Under the pieces are notes generated by a model that ran no database searches, was not told where the DNA came from, and saw only the letters and a program-made list of their open reading frames with translations. DNA of 64,000 bases, taken from NCBI GenBank assembly GCA_047459075.1, contig VSCH01000002.1:62001-126000 (forward strand), written 5' to 3'. Origin of the DNA: ZC4RG19 sp017577565 (GTDB taxonomy: Bacteria > Actinomycetota > Acidimicrobiia > Acidimicrobiales > VFJN01). Below are positions 59,104-64,000 of the stretch, piece by piece (position 1 is the first letter of the stretch; every line of letters begins with the position of its first letter). The translations under genes and the position numbers were made by a program.

Positions 59104-61296
59104 CTACGCCCCGGCCGGGGCGGGGCCGGCCGTCCGGGCGCGGGCGGGGGCCGCCGTCGTCGGCGGCGCCGTGGTCGGCGGCGCCGTGGTCGATGGCGCC
59201 GCGGCCGGCGGGGCGGTCGTGGGCGGGGCGGCGGGCGTGCCCCGCACGCGGCCGTCGCGGGTGGAGATGGCGAGCGGCGCGTGCTCCTCGGGGCGGGACG
59301 GCGCCACCTGCATGGCGCGGGCGGCGGCCCGGCCGATCTCGGCGAAGGCGGGTGCCGCCACCGTCGACGCGTAGGGGGACGACGTGGTCGGCTCGTCGAT
59401 GACCACGATGATCGACAGCTTGGGGTCCTCGGCGGGCAGGAACCCGGCGAAGGTCGCGATGTAGTGGTAGCGGCCCTCCGCGTCCCGGTAGCCGCCCCCC
59501 GGCTGCGGCTTGCGGGCGGTGCCGGTCTTGCCGGCGGCGTCGTAGCCCTCGATGGCCGCCGCCTGGCCGGTGCCGCGCTCGATCACCTCGGTGAGCATCG
59601 CCCGCAGCTGGGCGGCGGTGGTCGGGGACACGACCCGGCGCTGCTCGCTGGGGCCGACGGGGTGGGCCTCGCCCTCGGCGTCCCGCACCTCGGACACCAG
59701 CTTGGGCGCCACGTAGACGCCGTCGTTGGCGATGACGTTGTAGGCGAAGAGCATCTGCATGGCGGTGACCGAGATCCCGTGGCCGAGCGGGATCGACCCG
59801 ATGGAGGTGCCCGACCAGTCGTCGGGGTGGAGCATCGCGCCGTTCTCCTCGTACGGCAGCCCCAGTCCGGTGTCGCGGCCGAACCCGAACCGCCGAAGGT
59901 AGTCGTAGAGGCGCTCCTTCCCCAGCTCCTGCGCGATGAGGATGGTGCCGACGTTCGAGGACCGGGCGAGCACGTCGGTGACGGTGTGCCGGCCGGGGTG
60001 GCTGTCGTTGTAGGTGTGGTCGGCCACCCGCAGCGAGGCCGGCACGGTGAGGACGTCGTCGGGCGTGACCAGGCCCTCCTCCAGGGCGGCCGCGATCGTG
60101 ATGACCTTGTTGACCGACCCCGGCTCGTAGTTGGCGGTCACCGCGAGGTTGTTGGCGGTGTTCGCCACCTCCCCCGTCTCGGGGTCGGCCTCGACGTTGG
60201 CCAGGGCGAGGATCTCGCCCGTCTCCGGGTCGGACACGATGGCGATGCCGGCCCGCGCCCCCGTCGTGCGCACCTGGTCGGACAGGATGGTCTCGACCTC
60301 GTACTGGAGGTTGCGGTCGATGGTCAGCACGAGGTCGTCGCCGGGCCGGGCCGGGTCGACGTGGTGCCGCCCGGCGGGGATGGTGCGGCCCTGGGCGTCG
60401 CGCTCGACGATCAGCTCGCCCGACTCGCCGGAGAGCTGCTCGTCGTAGGCGAGCTCGAGCCCGCTGGCGCCGGTGTTGTCGACGGCGACCTGGCCGAGCA
60501 GGGCCCGGGCGAGGTCGCCGGCCGGGTTGAAGCGGGCCTGCTCCTCGAAGATGATCACGCCGTCGATGTCGAGGGCCCGCACCCGGTCGGCCACCGCGTC
60601 GTCGACCTGCCGGGCCAGGTAGACGAAGCGGACGTCCTCGCGCAGCTTCGCCAGCACGTCCGACCGCTCCAGCCCGAGGGCGCGGGCCAGCCGCCCGGCG
60701 ATCTCGGGGTCGTCGGGGACGATGCTGGGGTCGACCGCGATGCTGTTCTGGGGGATGGAGATCGCCAGCTCGTAGCCGTGGCGGTCGTAGATGCCGCCCC
60801 GGCCGCCGGCCACCTCGATGGGCCGGATGCGCTGGGCGTCGCCGTAGGCGACGTAGCGGTCGGCGCTGACGAGCTGGACGTACCCGAGCCGCACGACGCT
60901 GGCGCCGAGCAGCAGGCCGATGATCACGAGCAGGGCGAGCGAGCGGGTGCGGGGGTCGCCGGGCCGGCGGAGCCGGGGCAGGCGCTGGGGGGCGCGGGCC
61001 TCGCCGGCGCGGGCCCGGGTCGTCGAGGGGGACCGGGCGACCGTCCGGGCCGCGACCCGCGCCGCCCGGGCGGCCCGGCGGGCGTCGGCGTGCGCGGTGC
61101 GGGCGCTGCGGGCGACGACCCGGCGGGCGCGGGTGGACGGGCCGGCGGCCCGGCCCGCGGGGCGCGTCGCCCGGGTCGTCCGGGTCGCGCTGGGGCGGCG
61201 CCGGACGGTGGCCGTGCGGGTGCGGGTCGCCGGTCCCGTGCGGCGGGCGCGGGAGCCGCGCGCCGGCGTGGTGCGGGTGCGGCTCCCCCGCGTCAC
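59104..61296 (-). CDS. ftsI: Division-specific penicillin-binding protein
   Basis: FtsI is the class B transpeptidase working with FtsW. The 730-residue protein has about 115 Arg/Thr/Ala-rich cytoplasmic residues, one membrane helix (SLALLVIIGLLLGASVVRLG) and a pedestal domain (GRGGIYDRHGYELA). The catalytic motifs are SVNK (SxxK), SSN and KTGTA. After the fold comes a Pro/Thr/Ala tail of about 50 residues. GTG overlaps ftsL (GTGA). Confidence 0.96.
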   Translation of the reverse strand: MTRGSRTRTTPARGSRARRTGPATRTRTATVRRRPSATRTTRATRPAGRAAGPSTRARRVVARSARTAHADARRAARAARVAARTVARSPSTTRARAGEARAPQRLPRLRRPGDPRTRSLALLVIIGLLLGASVVRLGYVQLVSADRYVAYGDAQRIRPIEVAGGRGGIYDRHGYELAISIPQNSIAVDPSIVPDDPEIAGRLARALGLERSDVLAKLREDVRFVYLARQVDDAVADRVRALDIDGVIIFEEQARFNPAGDLARALLGQVAVDNTGASGLELAYDEQLSGESGELIVERDAQGRTIPAGRHHVDPARPGDDLVLTIDRNLQYEVETILSDQVRTTGARAGIAIVSDPETGEILALANVEADPETGEVANTANNLAVTANYEPGSVNKVITIAAALEEGLVTPDDVLTVPASLRVADHTYNDSHPGRHTVTDVLARSSNVGTILIAQELGKERLYDYLRRFGFGRDTGLGLPYEENGAMLHPDDWSGTSIGSIPLGHGISVTAMQMLFAYNVIANDGVYVAPKLVSEVRDAEGEAHPVGPSEQRRVVSPTTAAQLRAMLTEVIERGTGQAAAIEGYDAAGKTGTARKPQPGGGYRDAEGRYHYIATFAGFLPAEDPKLSIIVVIDEPTTSSPYASTVAAPAFAEIGRAAARAMQVAPSRPEEHAPLAISTRDGRVRGTPAAPPTTAPPAAAPSTTAPPTTAPPTTAAPARARTAGPAPAGA

Positions 61297-61763
61297 GGCG
61301 AGGCCTCGATGTAGGGCTTCACCCGGGCCGCGCTGGTGCCGGGCGTCAGCTCCTCCTCGTCGGCCTCGTCGTCATCGTCGTCGGTCGTCGGCGTGGGCTC
61401 GTCGGGCATCAGCCAGACCGTGTCCTCGGCCGGCACCATCCCGAGCCGCTCCATGGCCTCGGTGCGGATGCGCTCGGGCGAGGACAGCTCGGCCACCTCG
61501 AGGCTCAGCTCCTCGTAGCGGGCCTGCTGCTCGGCCACCTCGGCCTCGAGCTCGTCGACCTCGGCCTGGCGCTCGATGAGCAGCGCGTGGCAGACCGCCA
61601 CGGCGAACAGCCCGACGAACGCCAGCACGGTCAGCACGACGCCGGCGCGGGGGGTGAGCCGCAGACCGGCGCCGCCGGGGATCAGGCGCAGGTGCCGTGA
61701 CCGGCGCCCCTCGTCGCGGCGGGGTTGGGTCTGGGGGAGACGCAGGACTCGTGCTGTGGCCAT
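61293..61763 (-). CDS. ftsL: FtsL-like septum formation initiator protein
   Basis: The 156-residue protein has a basic start, one membrane helix near residues 42-63 (VLTVLAFVGLFAVAVCHALL) and a periplasmic coiled coil (ELEAEVAEQQARYEELSLEVAEL). ERIRTEAMERLGMV follows, the typical FtsL/DivIC end, and then a highly acidic tail with five Asp in a row. It would pair with FtsQ and a FtsB-like partner. Its ATG shares one base with the rsmH stop. Confidence 0.9.
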   Translation of the reverse strand: MATARVLRLPQTQPRRDEGRRSRHLRLIPGGAGLRLTPRAGVVLTVLAFVGLFAVAVCHALLIERQAEVDELEAEVAEQQARYEELSLEVAELSSPERIRTEAMERLGMVPAEDTVWLMPDEPTPTTDDDDDEADEEELTPGTSAARVKPYIEASP

Positions 61764-62719
61764 CACGCCACCTCCTGGAGCTCGAGCTTCTCGACGGCGC
61801 GCAGGCGGGCGGCCTCGGCGCGCGGGTTGGCGGCGACCTCGGCCGGCGATGGACGCCAGGCGCTGCGGCGGAGCAGCGTGACGGTGGGCCGGACGTCCGG
61901 TGGCGGCGGAAGGTGGGACGGCCCCGTCCAGCCGCCGGTCGCGGCGTGGCGGAACCGCTGCTTGACGATGCGGTCCTCGCCGGAGTGGTAGGCGATCGCC
62001 ACGCACCGGCCGCCGGGCACGAGCGCGTCGATGGCGTCGTCCAGGGCACCGGGGAGGACCGCCAGCTCGTCGTTCACGGCGATGCGGATCGCCTGGAAGG
62101 TGCGGCGCGCCGGGTGCCCGCCCCGGCGGCGGGCGGGCGCGGGCACGGCGTCCCGCACGACCTCGGCGAGCTGCGTGGTCGTGGTGATCGGCCGGTGGGC
62201 GACGATGGCCCGGGCGATGCGGTCGGCGAACCGCTCGTCACTGTGGGCGCGGATGAGGCGGGCGAGCTCGGCCTCGTCGGTCTCGTTGACCAGGGTGGCC
62301 GCGGTGACCGGCCGGGAGGGGTCCATGCGCATGTCGAGCGGCCCCTCGGACCGGTAGCTGAAGCCCCGCTCGGGGCGGTCGAGCTGCGGCGAGCTGACGC
62401 CCAGGTCGAAGAGCGCGCCGCTCGCGCCCGGCCGTCCGAGGCCCGGCAGCACCTCGGCGAGGACCTGGCGCAGACGGTCGAAGCGGGTGCGGCGGACGAC
62501 GACGCGCTCGCCGAAGCGGGCGAGCCGCTCGCTGGCGGCCGCGATGGCGTCGGGGTCCTGGTCGAGGCCGAGGACCGACAGGTGCGGGTGGGCGTCGAGG
62601 AGCGCCTCGGCGTGGCCGCCGCCGCCGAGGGTGGCGTCGACGACGACGCCCGGGGGCACGGGCGCGAACAGCTCGACGACGAGGTCGACCATCACGGGGC
62701 GGTGGTGGAAGCCGCTCAC
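61763..62719 (-). CDS. rsmH: 16S rRNA (cytosine1402-N4)-methyltransferase
   Basis: RsmH (MraW) methylates C1402 in the ribosomal P-site. The 318-residue protein has HHRPVMVDLVVEL, SAM motif VDATLGGGGHAEALL, GLDQDPDAI, FDLGVSSPQLD, RGFSYRSEGPLDMRMDP and AIAYHSGEDRIVKQRF. GTG overlaps the mraZ stop (GTGA), so the pair is translationally coupled, as is usual in mraZ-rsmH. Confidence 0.97.
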   Translation of the reverse strand: MSGFHHRPVMVDLVVELFAPVPPGVVVDATLGGGGHAEALLDAHPHLSVLGLDQDPDAIAAASERLARFGERVVVRRTRFDRLRQVLAEVLPGLGRPGASGALFDLGVSSPQLDRPERGFSYRSEGPLDMRMDPSRPVTAATLVNETDEAELARLIRAHSDERFADRIARAIVAHRPITTTTQLAEVVRDAVPAPARRRGGHPARRTFQAIRIAVNDELAVLPGALDDAIDALVPGGRCVAIAYHSGEDRIVKQRFRHAATGGWTGPSHLPPPPDVRPTVTLLRRSAWRPSPAEVAANPRAEAARLRAVEKLELQEVA

Positions 62720-63243
62720 AGCTTCAGGTCCCTCGCCGCCTGGCGGAGGGCCGCGTCGGGCCCCTCCTCGATCGCCTCCATGCGCCGCTCCCAGCGGTGG
62801 CGCGCCCAGATGCCGAGCCGCTGGCGCGCGCCGACGACGAGCACCGGACCGGAGAGGTCGGCGAACTCCCGCAGCGTCCGGTGCACGACGACGCGGCCCT
62901 GGGCGTCGGGCTGGACCGGGAAGGTGGCGGCGACGAAGGCGTCGAAGGCCTCGGACGACACCAGCCCGAGGGCGACGCCCTCCTCCCACCTGGCGAACAC
63001 GGCGTCGATCTGGTCGTCCGGCCACAGCCCGAGGCAGCCGTCGAGCGGGCCGATGTAGGCCCCGGCCGCCAGCCGGGGCCGGAAGGCCGCCGGGAGCACG
63101 AGCCGGTTCTTGTCGTCGACCGAGTGCTCGTAGGTGCCGGTGAAGAAGCGGGGCCCCGCGGCGCGCGCAGTGGTCGCGACCGCGCTCTCTGCGGTCGTGG
63201 CGGCGTCCCCAGGGGCGCCCTCTGCTGCTCCACCGCGCTCCAC
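62716..63243 (-). CDS. mraZ: Transcriptional regulator MraZ with N-terminal extension
   Basis: MraZ is an AbrB-fold ring protein that binds its own promoter. The two AbrB-like repeats are seen: FFTGTYEHSVDDKNRLVLPAAF and FPVQPDAQGRVVVHRTLREFA. No start codon lies near FFTGTY. The best start is GTG 63243, 8 bases below a -10 box, giving 175 residues with an Ala/Thr/Gly-rich extension of about 38. Most MraZ proteins (about 145 residues) begin directly at the first repeat. Confidence 0.9.
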   Translation of the reverse strand: MERGGAAEGAPGDAATTAESAVATTARAAGPRFFTGTYEHSVDDKNRLVLPAAFRPRLAAGAYIGPLDGCLGLWPDDQIDAVFARWEEGVALGLVSSEAFDAFVAATFPVQPDAQGRVVVHRTLREFADLSGPVLVVGARQRLGIWARHRWERRMEAIEEGPDAALRQAARDLKL

Positions 63244-63251
63244 TTCGTGGG

Positions 63252-63280
63252 ACGGTACCCCACCACCCCCCACCCCACAA
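63252..63280 (-). promoter_or_regulatory. Promoter of the division cluster with GTGGG repeats
   Basis: Minus-strand TTGTGG (63275-63280) and TACCGT (63252-63257) are 17 bases apart. The -35 and spacer hold three GTGGG copies, two of them spaced 10 bases start to start. MraZ of other bacteria binds TGGG(A/N) repeats with 10-base periodicity in its own promoter, so this is a probable autoregulation site. Confidence 0.6.
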
Positions 63281-63378
63281 GGCATCTGCCCACGCCGCGC
63301 CCCCGCGTGGCCGCGCCGGGTCACGCCCGCCACCGGGGCGCGCGCCGGGGCGACGGCCCCCGCGGGCGGCGGCCGGCC

Positions 63379-64000
63379 TCAGGCCGGGAGGTGGCGGAGG
63401 ACGGCCTCGACGACCTCGTCCGGCGGCCGTCCCACCCCGACCGTGGCGTCGGCGAGCGCCCGGCGCCCCTCGTCGCCCAGCCCGAGCAGCTCGACGACCG
63501 GCTCGGGGTCCCAGCGGCTGTAGGCGGCGCACTGGAAGCGGGCGGCCGCCCGGGTGCGGCGCTGGCTGATCCCCACGATCTTCCGGCCGTCGGGCGTCGT
63601 CACCTCGCCGGCCCCCACGGTGCCGAAGCAGACGAGCCGCCCCAGCGGCCCGCACGCCATCGCCCCGTCGTGGACGACGGCCGGGCCCACCCCCAGGTCC
63701 GCCAGCGCCCGCTGCCACGCCTGCCCGACCCAGCGGGCGGCCCGGCCGACGTCGTCGTCCCACAGCGGGTCGCCGGCCGGCAGGACGACGTCGACCCACG
63801 CCGTCGTGGCCGGGTCGACGTAGACGACACCGCCGCCCGACCGGCGGCGCACGACCGCCACGCCGGTCCGGGCCGCCGCGGCGGCGTCGACGAGGTCGTC
63901 GCCCTGGGTCGAGCCCAGCACCAGCGCCGGCGCCGTGGCCTCCAGCACCCACACGGCCCGGTGCGGGGCCGCGGGGATCGGCTCGGCGTGGAGGTCGCCC
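63379..64000 (-). CDS. Lipoate--protein ligase family protein (5' end cut by window edge)
   Basis: The frame stays open to the window edge, so the start is outside. The visible part has the LplA/BPL-fold motifs RRRSGGGVVYVDP (lipoyl/AMP binding), AWVDVVLP, and the catalytic lysine in GRKIVGISQRRTR followed by ARFQCAAYSRWDP. It would attach lipoate or octanoate to carrier proteins; amidotransferase (LipM-like) activity is an alternative. It lies upstream of mraZ on the same strand, 135 bases away. Confidence 0.85.
   Translation of the reverse strand, partial: GDLHAEPIPAAPHRAVWVLEATAPALVLGSTQGDDLVDAAAAARTGVAVVRRRSGGGVVYVDPATTAWVDVVLPAGDPLWDDDVGRAARWVGQAWQRALADLGVGPAVVHDGAMACGPLGRLVCFGTVGAGEVTTPDGRKIVGISQRRTRAAARFQCAAYSRWDPEPVVELLGLGDEGRRALADATVGVGRPPDEVVEAVLRHLPA

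Noticed and set aside
62716..63378. mraW RNA motif in front of mraZ-rsmH
   Set aside because: The promoter appears leaderless and rsmH overlaps mraZ, so there is no room for a structured leader.

Overview
The window is a very GC-rich chromosomal segment with strong G/C bias at third codon positions. It carries a mycothiol synthase gene (mshD), a gene for a bacterial proteasome activator ending in GTYL, a menaquinone pathway, a mesodiaminopimelate-type MurE and a SepF/DivIVA-type division cluster. Together these point to an Actinomycetota member. Mixed gene orders and many leaderless genes would fit a deep branch such as Acidimicrobiia, but that placement is inference. I see no rRNA, tRNA, insertion sequence, prophage or CRISPR array, and no gene-free stretch longer than 300 bases.

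Layout. Bases 1-12641: a cut DnaJ-domain gene, ygfZ, a stand-alone nuoF-like gene, trpE-hisI, a GroES-like gene, and the histidine genes hisDCB and hisHAF, split by single opposite-strand genes; then a small helical ORF and nth. Bases 12678-18116: mshD, a VIT-family transporter, rlmN, a sugar-nucleotidyltransferase-like gene, a MaoC-like hydratase and a site-2 protease with a helical C-terminal extension. Bases 18215-25716: menaquinone genes menG-menF, menD, a menH-like gene, menA and MOSC-menE, scattered over both strands; menB and menC are not present. Bases 25759-34271: accessory enzymes, namely a secreted PET-hydrolase/cutinase-like polyesterase with its own promoter and palindromic operator, an SDR, a thioesterase, a DUF255 thioredoxin-like protein, an MFS efflux pump with a MerR-style promoter, an MDR oxidoreductase, a nitroreductase and one unrecognised gene. 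Bases 34378-47526: dnaE, a membrane protein with a degenerate GGDEF-like domain, bpa, a phosphodiesterase, an Rrf2 regulator, traR-lspA-rluD and ileS. Bases 47620-63243: divIVA, then the division and cell-wall cluster yggT, sepF, yggS, ftsZ, ftsQ, murC, murG, ftsW, mraY, murE, ftsI, ftsL, rsmH, mraZ, transcribed right to left. The edge holds a cut lipoate-ligase-like gene.

How it works together. The mraZ-to-yggT block makes the late peptidoglycan precursors and the divisome, but it lacks murF, murD and murB, which must be elsewhere or be replaced. trpE/his and men genes supply amino acids and quinone. A recurring signal is a TAnnnT -10 box ending 6-8 bases before the start codon, seen at about 20 genes, which implies pervasive leaderless transcription and helped fix several starts. 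The most noteworthy items are the PET-hydrolase-like enzyme with its tryptophan-rich Cys-flanked tail and palindromic operator, the GroES-like protein ending in GLYL (like the GTYL of the proteasome activator), the MerR-style efflux promoter, the GTGGG-rich mraZ promoter, and an 18-bp perfect inverted repeat between murC and ftsQ.
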